Source of the DNA: Bradyrhizobium sp. dw_411 | GTDB lineage: Bacteria; Pseudomonadota; Alphaproteobacteria; Rhizobiales; Xanthobacteraceae | NCBI RefSeq assembly: GCF_018449695.1 | Contig: NZ_JAAVUY010000006.1 | Coordinates: 62,001-126,000, forward strand | Direction: 5' to 3' | DNA: 64,000 bases | Shown: positions 27,468 through 36,247 of the stretch, piece by piece | How positions within the stretch are numbered: the first letter of the stretch is position 1 | Layout of the letters: every line of letters starts with the position of its first letter | Made by a program: the position numbers and the translations under genes | Notes under the pieces: model-generated | What the model saw: only the letters and a program-made list of their open reading frames with translations | The model's database searches: none | Told to the model about the DNA's origin: nothing

Positions 27468-28154
27468 ATGCTCAAATTCTACTTCAACGGTGCGCCGAAC
27501 CCCACCAAGGTCGCGCTGTTTCTGGAAGAAACCGGCCTTCCCTGCGAGCTGATCCCGGTCGACACCCGCAAGGGCGATCAGTTCAAGCCGGAATTTCTCA
27601 AAGTAAATCCGAACGGCAAGGTGCCGGCGATCGACGACGACGGCGTGTTCGTGTTCGACAGCAATGCCATCCTGCTTTACCTCGCCGAGAAGACCGGCAA
27701 GTTCCTCGCTCCCAGCACACCCAAGAATCGCGCCGACACGTTGTCGTGGCTGATGTTCATCGCGACCGGACTTGGGCCGTATTCGGGACAGGCGGTGCAT
27801 TTCAAGCACGCCGCGCCAAAGGACCTGGAATACGCGCATAACCGCTATCAGTACGAAGCGCATCGCCATTACAAGGTGCTCGACGCGCATCTTGCCAAGA
27901 GCCGCTACATGGTCGGCGATACCTACACCGTCGTCGATATGGCGTTCTGGGGCTGGGCGCGGATGGCGCCCTACGTGCTCGGCGACGACGTCTTTGCAAA
28001 ATATCCGAATGTGAAGCGGCTGCTCGACGAAATCTCGGCCCGGCCGGCCGCTGCGCGCGCGATCACCTACAAGGACAAGTTCACCTTCAAGACCGAGATG
28101 GACGAGGAAGCCAGGAACATCATGTTCGGCCACCTCAAGACCAAAGCGGCCTGA
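27468..28154 (+). CDS. Glutathione S-transferase family protein
   Basis: The 228-residue product starts MLKFYFNGAPNPTKVALFLE, the thioredoxin-like N-terminal GST domain. NPNGKVPAIDDDGVFVFDS near residue 48 is the glutathione-binding cis-Pro and Glu/Asp-Ser region. The all-helical C-terminal domain follows with YMVGDTYTVVDMAFWGWARM near residue 145, containing the N-capping box. It resembles YfcG/YghU-type bacterial GSTs, which can act as disulfide-bond reductases. An AAGGGAG ribosome site precedes the ATG. A strong hairpin follows the stop. Confidence 0.93.
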   Translation: MLKFYFNGAPNPTKVALFLEETGLPCELIPVDTRKGDQFKPEFLKVNPNGKVPAIDDDGVFVFDSNAILLYLAEKTGKFLAPSTPKNRADTLSWLMFIATGLGPYSGQAVHFKHAAPKDLEYAHNRYQYEAHRHYKVLDAHLAKSRYMVGDTYTVVDMAFWGWARMAPYVLGDDVFAKYPNVKRLLDEISARPAAARAITYKDKFTFKTEMDEEARNIMFGHLKTKAA

Positions 28155-28190
28155 TACGGCGGCATGGCCAAACTCCGGCCCTGATCACGA

Positions 28191-28222
28191 AACGGCGCCC
28201 TTCGCGGGCGCCGTTCTCGTTT
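28191..28222 (+). terminator. Hairpin terminator of the GST gene
   Basis: AACGGCGCCC and GGGCGCCGTT form a perfect 10-bp stem with a 5-base loop, 36 bases after the GST stop. A loose TCTCGTTTC follows, a weak T-tract. Confidence 0.7.
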
Positions 28223-28690
28223 CAATCATCGCGTAGCACGAGGCCTGGAGCATGATGAGAATGGAGTGTGCCCCCCCGTAACTCAGAGCGGTCGGCGGAT
28301 GTCCGCCTTGGTGCGCATAACAACTCAAGTCGAACATTGCGCCATGTCTGAAATGTGCCATGAACGGAAGTCGCGAGGCTATTTCCCTCCGGATGAAAGC
28401 CGCGCTGGTGCCAGTGACCGGACAGGGCCAGGGCAAGGGATTAACTTCTGATCTGCTAGTGCAGCCCGTCGAATCAGGCGGCGGAGGATCAGGTGCGAAT
28501 ACTCGGCTTACCGACATGAAAGAGGCTGCCGACTGGCGGCCCTCCATTTCTTGAATGCTCCCGTGGTGTGCGGGGTCCCGGCGATGAAAGCCACTCGTTG
28601 ATGTGCGCAGCGAGATCAAGCTGACGGAGCTTTTCTAAAAGCTTAGTCCTTGCCGACCCAGGTCCAGCTTGGTTCATCTCAGTTTCAAGT
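28223..28690. other. Stretch without a convincing gene
   Basis: Open frames on both strands are short, lack ribosome sites and show low-complexity or Arg/Ser-rich products typical of GC-rich shadow frames. The sequence looks like decayed accessory DNA between the GST gene and the secreted repeat protein. Confidence 0.5.
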
Positions 28691-28694
28691 AGCT

Positions 28695-28800
28695 TCTTTT
28701 GAAATTCCGGGTCCGATTTAATTAATTACTTTAAATCTATCAATTGTGATTAATTACGATTAAATTACCTTGGGGTCATTTAATATTTTAAATTGGAGAA
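28695..28800 (+). promoter_or_regulatory. AT-rich promoter region of the RTX-like gene
   Basis: This segment is strikingly AT-rich against a GC-rich background, with repeated TTAATTA blocks (for example TTTAATTAATTACTTT and TGATTAATTACGATTAAATT). It ends in TTGGAGAACCCTT before the ATG at 28806. Such DNA is a typical target for rhizobial MucR/Ros-type or H-NS-like silencers; the actual regulator is not known. Confidence 0.5.
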
Positions 28801-28805
28801 CCCTT

Positions 28806-30323
28806 ATGGCGAAGCGGATTCCGATTACCCAAGGCGATCTATTTGACCATCAGGCCGGTACTAACGACGTCTTGGCCGGCATTGCGAACTCGACCAACTT
28901 TCTTATCGGCGATGCCGGCCGCGACATCCTAGATCATGCCGTCGGCGGGAACGACACATTCACCGGCGGCGCGAATTCGATCAACACCTTCGTAGGGGAT
29001 GCCGGCCAGAACATGCTCGATCATGCCCTCGGCGGCAAGGACACTTTCACGGATCTCGCCTACAGCGACAGCACGTTCTACGGCGACGCTCTCGCAAACA
29101 TGACCGGAAACGCGCACGGCGGCGATGACAAGGCGAATGCGAGCCCGGCTAACATGTCGCTGACGCAGGTCACGTTCTATGGCGATGCTGGCGACAACAT
29201 GACCGAGCACGCCGTAGGTGGCGACGATACCTTCAATGTGACTCGCCTATCCGGCATAGGCACGGCGCGTGCCACATTTTATGGCGATGCCGGCGGCGAC
29301 ATGTCGGGCAATGCCCATGGCGGCGACGACATGTTCACCGGGAACGTGGCAATCTCGGACCGAACGTTCTACGGCGATGCCGGTGGCAACATGTCAGGCC
29401 ACGCGATCGGCGGCAATGATACCTTCGCTGCGCTCGGTGGTTCGGAAAACAACAACACTTTCTACGGCGACGCTGGCGGCAGCATGTCCGACCACGCCAT
29501 GGGCGGAAACGACACCATGACGGTGAGCGGCCCGAACGCCTTCAATTTCTTCTATGGCGATGCCGGCGGCGGCATGTCGGGCAGTGCCCATGGCGGCAAC
29601 GACACGTTTGCGACAATCAGTTCTTCGTTCGACTACGAGAACACCTTCTATGGCGACGCCGGCGGCAACATGACCGACCGGGCCACCGGCGGAAACGACA
29701 GCTTTACGGCCAGCGGAGGCCGAAACACCTTCTACGGCGACGCCGGCGGGACCATGTCCGGTTTCGCCCAGGGTGGCAATGACACCTTCAAGGGCGGCGC
29801 ACCGGCGGGTACGCATGGCATAAACCTGGCGTATGGCGATGCGCTCGCGATGTCCGGCAATGCTCACGGCGGCAACGACAAGCTCATCGGCGGTGACGAC
29901 GCCACCCCGGCGCCGGCCGGCACCTTCGACAACACGCTGGTCGGCGATGCCCAGAGCATGTCAGGCCGGGCCGTCGGCGGTAACGACAAGCTGGTCAGCG
30001 GCACTGGAAATGATGACATGTGGGGTGACGCGCAGTTCATCTCGGGCAACGCCAGAGGCGGCAACGACACCTTCGTCTTCAACTTCGGCAACGGCCACGA
30101 CAAGATCGAGGATTTCGGTCAGGCCAATGAATGTGCCGGCTCGTCAATTTTGGGCACCGACCATATCGATGTCCGCGCCCTCGGCATCGAGAACTTCAGT
30201 CAAGTTCACATCTCAGCGTTTGATCCGACCACGCACGACAGTACTATCACGTTCAGTTCGGGCAATGATGTCGTCGTGCACAGCCAGGTCGCGCTGACGC
30301 AGCATGATTTCCTGTTTGCCTGA
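28806..30323 (+). CDS. Secreted RTX-like repeat protein with 13 GDA-x-GGND repeats
   Basis: The product has 505 residues from the ATG at 28806 (MAKRIPITQGDLFDHQAG), chosen because GGAG lies about 10 bases upstream. Thirteen repeats of about 30-40 residues share the core YGDAGGNMSGHAIGGNDTF, from residue 34 to about 420. Asp/Gly/Asn-rich turns suggest calcium binding as in RTX beta-rolls, but the period is longer than the classical nonapeptide. The last 80 residues (FNFGNGHDKIEDFGQ, then DHIDVRALGIENFSQ, ending HDFLFA) match the C-terminal part of type I secreted RTX proteins. No signal peptide or type I secretion genes are nearby. A surface or adhesin-like role is inference. Confidence 0.85.
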   Translation: MAKRIPITQGDLFDHQAGTNDVLAGIANSTNFLIGDAGRDILDHAVGGNDTFTGGANSINTFVGDAGQNMLDHALGGKDTFTDLAYSDSTFYGDALANMTGNAHGGDDKANASPANMSLTQVTFYGDAGDNMTEHAVGGDDTFNVTRLSGIGTARATFYGDAGGDMSGNAHGGDDMFTGNVAISDRTFYGDAGGNMSGHAIGGNDTFAALGGSENNNTFYGDAGGSMSDHAMGGNDTMTVSGPNAFNFFYGDAGGGMSGSAHGGNDTFATISSSFDYENTFYGDAGGNMTDRATGGNDSFTASGGRNTFYGDAGGTMSGFAQGGNDTFKGGAPAGTHGINLAYGDALAMSGNAHGGNDKLIGGDDATPAPAGTFDNTLVGDAQSMSGRAVGGNDKLVSGTGNDDMWGDAQFISGNARGGNDTFVFNFGNGHDKIEDFGQANECAGSSILGTDHIDVRALGIENFSQVHISAFDPTTHDSTITFSSGNDVVVHSQVALTQHDFLFA

Positions 30324-30856
30324 ACTCGATTCCTGGCGAGCAGACAGACCGCCGGAGATGACCCGGCGGTCTGGGGTGTGTGGCGGTTATAGTCACGAAG
30401 ATATTCAGCTAGTACCCCACGGCGGCTCAAGCATCAAAACGTCCTCGATTACCATTATGACGTCGGCGGATACAATTTCGTGTACGCCAACTTCTATATG
30501 GCCGATACCGATCGCAACTCTGGAGGGCACGTCATTGATGAAGCGTTCACACAATCGCAACCCGCTTCGCATGCTTCTCGGATCGGCATCCGCAAGCGAA
30601 TCGAGTGTGCGGAAGCAATTAAGAATAGAAAGCGAAATCACTATCGAAGGTCCTGCGGGGACCGGCTTCGTTCAGGATTCCTCATGCTCCCATCGCGCTA
30701 CTCCGCCGACAAACCGTGACCGGCTCATGCTTGCCGTTCGTTTTATCAATTGAGCGGTTCAAGCGTGTGCGTAGGACTTGCAACTGGTGCAGGTCCGAGT
30801 TTCGAAGATCTCGTCGGTGCGGCCGACTAGAACCGCAAGGCGACGTCTTTTGACTC
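30324..30856. other. Stretch without a convincing gene; possible coding remnant
   Basis: A short frame around 30436-30560 reads plausibly (VLDYHYDVGGYNFVYANFYM) but has no good start, then runs into compositionally different sequence. It may be the remnant of a decayed gene. Nothing else in the gap is supported. Confidence 0.4.
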
Positions 30857-31618
30857 CTAGGGTGACCTTCGCATGGACCAGAGGATTGCGTTCGTGAGGA
30901 TTCGCTGGTAGCGGGCGTCCTGCCAGACTGACGCTTCGTGGCCGAGCGCTGTATAGAATACGCGCCCCTGGCCGTAAAATCGGGTCCAGGCGAGCGGCCA
31001 ACCATAAAATCGTTGATGCACGCCGCTCTTGCTAAGGTCCACCGAATCTTGGTCGAGGCGCAGGAGCACGTGTGATCCGCGATAGTCGAAGTCGCTAATC
31101 TGATAGATCTCGTCCTCGATTTGCAACGAACTCCCGAGAAACGTTACCAGTGGATCGTCAGGATCAGCTACCTCGATAGTCACGGCCTGATGCCAAGGAT
31201 GACCATTAAAGTACCCGCCCACCAGATCAAGATAGTCCGGCCAAGTGTAGAATGTGTCGGTGGCCGAATGAACACCGAGGAACCCACCGCCCGAGCGCAC
31301 AAAGTTGAGAAGAGCTGTCTTTTGGGCGCCGCTCATCGGAAGCTCTCCGGTAGTGTAGAACATCACCGCGGCAAAGCGCTTGAGGTTTTCGGCCGAAAAT
31401 TCAGACGTGTCTTCCGTTGCGGTGACCTCAAATACGTCGGCATTCCTTCCAAGCTGCGTCAGGATTGCCTTGGAAAGCGGTATAACGTCATGCCGGTAGC
31501 CGGCCGAGTACGTGAAATAGAGGATGCGTTCTAGCGGGCGCTCTGCACGCGCGCCGAGCGGTCGGATCACTGTCGCGCTGCCGAGGAGCGCGATGAACTC
31601 GCGTCGCTTCATGTCCAA
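30857..31618 (-). CDS. ThuA-domain protein with Tat-like signal
   Basis: The 253-residue product starts MDMKRREFIALLGSATVIRP, an RR-containing leader that may direct Tat export. The ThuA/trehalose-utilisation domain follows: RILYFTYSAGYRHDVIPLS near residue 31 and RSGGGFLGVHSATDTFYTWP near residue 107. A conserved end, GRVFYTALGHEASVW, lies near residue 217. The fold is class I glutamine amidotransferase-like. ThuA proteins act in sugar metabolism, but the substrate is not known here. It stands alone. Confidence 0.88.
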   Translation of the reverse strand: MDMKRREFIALLGSATVIRPLGARAERPLERILYFTYSAGYRHDVIPLSKAILTQLGRNADVFEVTATEDTSEFSAENLKRFAAVMFYTTGELPMSGAQKTALLNFVRSGGGFLGVHSATDTFYTWPDYLDLVGGYFNGHPWHQAVTIEVADPDDPLVTFLGSSLQIEDEIYQISDFDYRGSHVLLRLDQDSVDLSKSGVHQRFYGWPLAWTRFYGQGRVFYTALGHEASVWQDARYQRILTNAILWSMRRSP

Positions 31619-31889
31619 CCTCAGGTTCAGGAAATGGCATCTTAACAGTTTAAGTCAGTACTGTGTTAGGGTGGAAATCCGCATCGAGACCTTGGCCGTT
31701 GAGCGGCGGCCAACGTCTCAGAAAGGTCATTTGCGGAAGTCGGAGACCACCCCATCCCAGTCAGCTCTTACCTCCATAGCGGACATCAGATGCCAGGATC
31801 GCCATGTCGGCTATGTGCCATCAGTTTGAAACGAAAGAGGCCGCCAAACCAGGACGGCCCTTCGTCAAGTCGGTGTGATGAACAACTGA
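31619..31889. other. Intergenic stretch, no gene seen
   Basis: About 270 bp upstream of the ThuA-like gene and downstream of the DUF1330 gene. No frame has both a start with ribosome site and protein-like composition. Confidence 0.5.
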
Positions 31890-32294
31890 TTATTGATTGC
31901 CCTCGACGGCGTATCTGCGGAAGGTCGCATACTTCTCGCCAATCTTGAGTGCGGCCTGATACTCAGCACCATTGTACCAAGCCATTAGCGCGTCCATGCT
32001 ATCCCACTGCTGAATTACGGCCCGTCTGGGCGCAGCCGCACCGGAAATCGTTTTCACTTCCTTGGCGCCCGCGCCACCGGCTCCGCCGATAGCGATCTGA
32101 CGGCCGCCCGCCGCTTTAATGGATGCCTGAGCCTTTGGGGCAAACTCTTTTCCGTAAGCCTCCGGGTTCGTCACATCGATTTCAGTGACGAGATAAACAG
32201 GCGGTTTGGTTTGAGCATGTAGTCCCTGGATAGCGACGGCGCCCACCGCGATTCCGGCGAGCATCGACAAAGCAACTGTATATTTTGTTTTCAC
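31890..32294 (-). CDS. DUF1330 protein with signal peptide
   Basis: The 134-residue product starts with a Sec signal (MKTKYTVALSMLAGIAVGAV, cleavage near LHAQ). The DUF1330 dimeric alpha-beta barrel core has YLVTEIDVTNPEAYGKEFAP near residue 34 and RRAVIQQWDSMDALMAWYNG near residue 90. These proteins resemble antibiotic-biosynthesis monooxygenase folds and have no established function. The exported form is common in rhizobia. It is isolated between two gaps. Confidence 0.88.
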   Translation of the reverse strand: MKTKYTVALSMLAGIAVGAVAIQGLHAQTKPPVYLVTEIDVTNPEAYGKEFAPKAQASIKAAGGRQIAIGGAGGAGAKEVKTISGAAAPRRAVIQQWDSMDALMAWYNGAEYQAALKIGEKYATFRRYAVEGNQ

Positions 32295-32660
32295 AGCGCA
32301 TCTCCCTGATCATTGCTTGATATGAATGCGCCACACGTAAATGTGTGCGGGCAGAGAGTTGGATTTGCAAATAGTGCCTGCCGACGGCATGGGCTGCCAG
32401 TTGTCATAAGCGGGGAATTCGGCGCTTCCCCGTTTTATGGGCAGCTCGTGACAAGCCAAACGCTTGACCACGGGAAAGCTACACCGTTATCGCATTCATG
32501 CCTACGTCCGTTCCGGGGCAAACTCGGAAGTGGCGGCGCGAATACGCCGCTTCCGCCTGGCGCCCAACAGCAGACATTCCGAGCAAACGATAGCGCATTA
32601 TGCATGCCAACGGAGCAGGTGATCCCAAACCTTTCTCCGGTATGCCCTTCCGCTTCATAG
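32295..32660. other. Intergenic stretch, no gene seen
   Basis: About 366 bp between the DUF1330 gene and a small winged-helix-like gene. The sequence TCCGTTCCGGGGCAAACTCG and similar short stretches recur at 32920-32960 in altered form, suggesting decayed repeats. No coding frame is supported. Confidence 0.4.
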
Positions 32661-32837
32661 TCAGGCAGCGAGCCAATGTCCCTTGTGAATATCGAACTTC
32701 ACCGCGCCGTCGTCACGCATCTTCAACAGGAGAGATTGGCAGTCGTCCTGATGCTTTATGTTCACGCGCTTCATGATCTCGAAAACCTTCAGAGGCTTTT
32801 CGCGAAGGGCAATTAGAATCTTTTCTCGATCAGTCAT
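32661..32837 (-). CDS. Small winged-helix-like hypothetical protein (58 aa)
   Basis: The ATG at 32837 is preceded by AAGGAACCCA. The product starts MTDREKILIALREKPLKVFE and continues KRVNIKHQDDCQSLLLKMRD, ending IHKGHWLAA. The helix-turn-helix-strand pattern resembles a minimal winged helix (a regulator or nucleic-acid binder). An in-frame start at 32969 would add 44 residues of non-protein-like composition and is rejected. Function is unknown. Confidence 0.6.
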   Translation of the reverse strand: MTDREKILIALREKPLKVFEIMKRVNIKHQDDCQSLLLKMRDDGAVKFDIHKGHWLAA

Positions 32838-33438
32838 TGGGTTCCTTACGTCGATATCGGCGACGGTACGCGTTGTGCAGATCGTCGGCAACTGTGGGTT
32901 CGCTTGACCAGGTCCGTTCCGGGTCAAAAACCGGAAGTCGAGGACCGCTCCAGTACTTTTCGGGGTCAAAAGAAATTCAGAAAATGAGTGAGAGCTGCTG
33001 TCGTATCGTCATGCCCGCAGCGTTGCGAACGCTTGACAGACTGGATGGCACTGCACAGCTTTATTTGTGCCAACGATTTTGTTGGCCAAGGCAGAAGGAG
33101 GCAAAATGACTCCACCTGCAAGATTTGCCGCAGTGACCGCCGCTGCAATGTTCGGGTACCGGCGTAGCGGCTAACATACGAACAACGTTCCGGGAGCGGC
33201 TTATGGGCCTCATCAGTTAGGCATGGACCAACTTAGCCCCTCCCGGAAGCGATAAACGAGAATCTCTTTCTCTATTTTGCTCCTGATCAAGCTCCGGCCC
33301 TGATCAGGAAACGGCGAGCGCCGTTCTGGTTTCTGTCGAGCATCGCGCCCTGCCCTGGTCTGCTTTTACTTGGTGAGCGGACATGGCCGCGCGCGGATCT
33401 CCAGTCGGGAAAGTGCCGACGCGCGGCATGGCGTGACA
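32838..33438. other. Intergenic stretch, no gene seen
   Basis: About 600 bp. A sequence at 33295-33345 (CCGGCCCTGATCAGGAAACG then a short GC-rich stem) resembles the terminator region after the GST gene at 28175-28225, so it may be the remnant of a duplicated or repeated terminator. No supported coding frame. Confidence 0.45.
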
Positions 33439-34866
33439 TCACTGAGCCGCCAGGCTCGGCACGCTCTGCATTTTTACGATAGATGGCGGGTTCCATCTGC
33501 CGGTGAGCACCTCCGACTTCGGACTGTAGAGACGCATGGTCAGGTTGAACGGCCCCTTCGGCGCGGGAAGCCAGTTCACCTCCTTGTCCTTCCCCGGACT
33601 CTCGTTCTGGAAGTAAAGGTCCAGTGAGCCGTCCGGGTTGTATTTGAATGGCATCCAACTGCTCACCGCAAAGCGATTCAGGCTATTCGCTACCTGAAAG
33701 CCCTGAGAATCATAAAGCGTGAACGACCAGAACGCATTTACCGGAGGGGTAGCGGCCTTGTCGAAGTGGATACTGTACTTGTTGGCGCCGTCGAGCGGGA
33801 CACCATTTTCGTCGGCGAGGTTCAGCGGGTAGATCGCATCCTCAGGCAGGTTCGCGCCCAGGCCAAGCTGCGCGACTATTGCACGCTTGAGATAATAATT
33901 GCCGTAGACACCCATGGTGTCGGTATTCATAGACCAATGGTTCACGACGCGGGCGAGCGTTGCCACCTTCCATTCCATTAGCTTCTGCGCCGCTGCCGGC
34001 GCGTCTTCCAGCGCCTTTCTTACGGCCGGATCGACCTTGCCGATGTCGAAACTCTTGCCGGGCTCGATGCCGATGCGCTTCATCCGTGCGATGATCGGTT
34101 GATCGGTAATGTGCGGCGTCTGGATTTTCATCAGTTCGGCCGCATAGGCAAAGTATTGGCCGGCCGTCATGGTATCGACCTGCGTCTTCGGTGGCGTCTT
34201 CATATCGATGCTCGGATCGAGCTTGACCTCGACCGGTTTGGGCGGCTTGCCCCACTCGGAAAGCGGCGCGATCTTGTAGCCGGCCTGGATTTTGTGAACC
34301 GCATCGTAATCCGGCGGCCCGTCCGTCTTGGTGCGACCAATGATCCAGACATACGGTGTCGGGGCTTCGATTTGGGTCAGCCCCGCCGGAACCGCGCCAC
34401 TCCAACCTTTCGGCGTGACGAGGAAATTGCTCGCCTGGGTGCCGGTCGTTCGCCAGCCGGGAGACGCGAATACGTCTGACCACATATCAAGCATCGGGAG
34501 CAGATAGTAACGGCCGTTGGTATCGGGCGCCGAAACAACGACGGGTTCCCTGGTCAAATCCAGAAAGGCGCTGGAATACAGCGTGTCAAAATTGGAACGC
34601 ACCACAACCTTGAAGTCTGCCGGTGGAAACGCTTCGACGTTAACGAACGTGTTCATCGGGCCGCCGAAAACCCCCGGGGCGGGGACGTGGTTCGTAAGCT
34701 GTTTGCGCGTGATGTCCATCGTCACGAGCGGATAGAGATAGACATACGCATCGGTCGCGATGGATTGCGCCTCCTGTTCGGTAATGGCGCTCTCCGCTTG
34801 TGCGACGCCGATTGAGAGGACCGAACAAAAAAGGCCCAGCACCAAGGCCGCTATATTTTTGATCAT
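33439..34866 (-). CDS. DUF1254/DUF1214 exported protein
   Basis: The 475-residue product has a Sec signal (MIKNIAALVLGLFCSVLSIG, cleavage near AQAES). DUF1254 occupies about residues 40-190 with AYVYLYPLVTMDITRKQLTN and RSNFDTLYSSAFLDLTREPV. DUF1214 follows at about 330-460 with AFWSFTLYDSQGFQVANSLN and ending RWNPPSIVKMQ. These proteins are frequent in environmental proteobacteria. They are presumed periplasmic and have no proven function. It stands alone on the minus strand, with an unremarkable 300-bp gap upstream to the barrel gene terminator. Confidence 0.93.
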   Translation of the reverse strand: MIKNIAALVLGLFCSVLSIGVAQAESAITEQEAQSIATDAYVYLYPLVTMDITRKQLTNHVPAPGVFGGPMNTFVNVEAFPPADFKVVVRSNFDTLYSSAFLDLTREPVVVSAPDTNGRYYLLPMLDMWSDVFASPGWRTTGTQASNFLVTPKGWSGAVPAGLTQIEAPTPYVWIIGRTKTDGPPDYDAVHKIQAGYKIAPLSEWGKPPKPVEVKLDPSIDMKTPPKTQVDTMTAGQYFAYAAELMKIQTPHITDQPIIARMKRIGIEPGKSFDIGKVDPAVRKALEDAPAAAQKLMEWKVATLARVVNHWSMNTDTMGVYGNYYLKRAIVAQLGLGANLPEDAIYPLNLADENGVPLDGANKYSIHFDKAATPPVNAFWSFTLYDSQGFQVANSLNRFAVSSWMPFKYNPDGSLDLYFQNESPGKDKEVNWLPAPKGPFNLTMRLYSPKSEVLTGRWNPPSIVKMQSVPSLAAQ

Positions 34867-35103
34867 GCTTCTTCCCCTTTTGCCACTGATAGCTCGTCGG
34901 GATAACGATGCAGCAGAGTACCGGCTGCAAGAAACGCCTGGGCAGTTTGCAATTACCGCTCGCTGCCAAGCAAGCTGTCACGCTGCGGTTTACCGTCGCA
35001 TGATCCGCGTCAATGTCCGCTTTGATGCAATGCGGTACCGAAAGCAAAAGCAACGTCGGTCAAGATTGTCGCGGCTCTCTCGCAAATCTTTGCATCGCAC
35101 GAA

Positions 35104-35129
35104 AAAGCCCCGGACGATGCCGGGGCTTT
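35104..35129 (-). terminator. Rho-independent terminator of the barrel protein gene
   Basis: AAAGCCCCGG and CCGGGGCTTT form a perfect 10-bp stem with a 6-base loop. Read on the minus strand it is followed by TTC after a T-run, 37 bases past the stop of the outer-membrane gene. Confidence 0.85.
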
Positions 35130-35166
35130 CAGATCACGTTCCGAATTGAATATGTTTCGGATGAAC

Positions 35167-35910
35167 TCAGTAGCGGGCGACCACCGGTCCGCCGAACTTG
35201 TAGTTCACGCGCGCGGTGAAGAGATCGACATCTTCCTTGATATGGTCGGCGATCAGGAAGCCGGTGGACGAATTGACGTCCGGGTTGCCCATGAAGAGGT
35301 GATCGTATTCGAAGCCGACCGACCAATTCTGAGCGAAGGCGTATTCGACGCCGACACCAACCGTTGCACCCCAGCGGGTTTCGCTGGTCGCATCGAAACC
35401 GATCAGCGGCGGCAGCGTCGAGTTCGCCGTGTAATGGTTATCGGTGACGGCGGCGCCGCCCTTCACGTAGACCAAGACGCGGTCCCAGGCATAACCGATC
35501 TGGCCGGTGAACAGGCCGAAGCTGTCGATCTTGCTGGTGTTGGTCTGACCGGCAAACAAGACACTGGTGCTGCTGCCCTTGAAATCAGACCAGTTGCCCT
35601 GCGCTTCCAGGCCGAAGACGACGGAAGACATCTGCCAGCGATAGCCGACCTGACCGCCGAACGTACCGCCCGTCGCGTTGTGGCTGCCTTCGTCGCCGAA
35701 GCCGTCCGCATTCCAGTCGAAGCGGCTGGTCGCGCCGCCGCCGTTGATACCGATGTAGAAACCACTCCAGTCGTAGGCGACGTCAACGATCGCCGGCGCC
35801 TTTGAATAGGCAGGGGCGCGAGCGGGAAGATCCGCGGCCGAGGCCACATTGATCAGGCCGAACGAGAGGATGGCAGAGGTGAGAAGAAGCTTGGTCCTGA
35901 TGTGACGCAT
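35167..35910 (-). CDS. Outer-membrane beta-barrel protein, Omp25/RopB-like
   Basis: The product has 247 residues from the ATG at 35910 (MRHIRTKLLLTSAILSFG), which gives a Sec signal cleaved near ASAAD. The mature start DLPARAPAYSKAPAI then DWSGFYIGINGGG is typical of the rhizobial 25-kDa barrel family. Alternating hydrophobic strands continue to the end, NYKFGGPVVARY, with an aromatic C-terminal residue as BAM substrates have. An upstream start at 36036 is rejected because it would bury the signal. A strong terminator follows. It is likely an abundant surface protein. Confidence 0.9.
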   Translation of the reverse strand: MRHIRTKLLLTSAILSFGLINVASAADLPARAPAYSKAPAIVDVAYDWSGFYIGINGGGATSRFDWNADGFGDEGSHNATGGTFGGQVGYRWQMSSVVFGLEAQGNWSDFKGSSTSVLFAGQTNTSKIDSFGLFTGQIGYAWDRVLVYVKGGAAVTDNHYTANSTLPPLIGFDATSETRWGATVGVGVEYAFAQNWSVGFEYDHLFMGNPDVNSSTGFLIADHIKEDVDLFTARVNYKFGGPVVARY

Positions 35911-36247
35911 CGTTTTCCCCCAGGGGCAATGAAGCCTTGTTTCAGTCGAGAGCGTAATGGTTGAACAATGTGGAAAGTTCACGCCCACGCTTGTGATTAC
36001 GTATGTTTTCGGCCGAGAGTTGCATAAAAGCCACAACCTTGACCGTCCCGGTAGTTACCAACGGAGCATGCCGTTCGACAAGTTGAGTGTTCGTGATCCC
36101 GCCCTCTTTTTTATTTCCAACTGTTGCTGCAATGCAGGATTCGAACGGCGCGTTTGGCTATGATCGAATACATGAAAGCGGCCTGCTTGAATTCACGCGC
36201 GCAGACGCGGACAAGCCCGAGGCGATATTGGAAAGGCAGAGATTCTG

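Noticed and set aside
28185..28619. 144-codon minus-strand frame downstream of the GST gene
   Set aside because: It crosses the GST terminator hairpin, has no ribosome site and shows Ser/Arg/Pro-rich low-complexity composition.
28806..30100. Possible CRISPR-like or satellite repeat in the 28.8-30.1 kb region
   Set aside because: The repeats are in frame, diverged and encode an Asp/Gly-rich secreted protein; unit length and variation do not fit a CRISPR array.
30304..30753. 149-codon frame after the RTX-like gene
   Set aside because: It overlaps the RTX-like 3' end in another frame and shows no domain or ribosome site; only a short remnant in a different frame looks protein-like.
32838..32969. 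44-residue upstream extension of the small winged-helix-like gene
   Set aside because: The ATG at 32837 has a good ribosome site, and the extension has non-protein-like composition.
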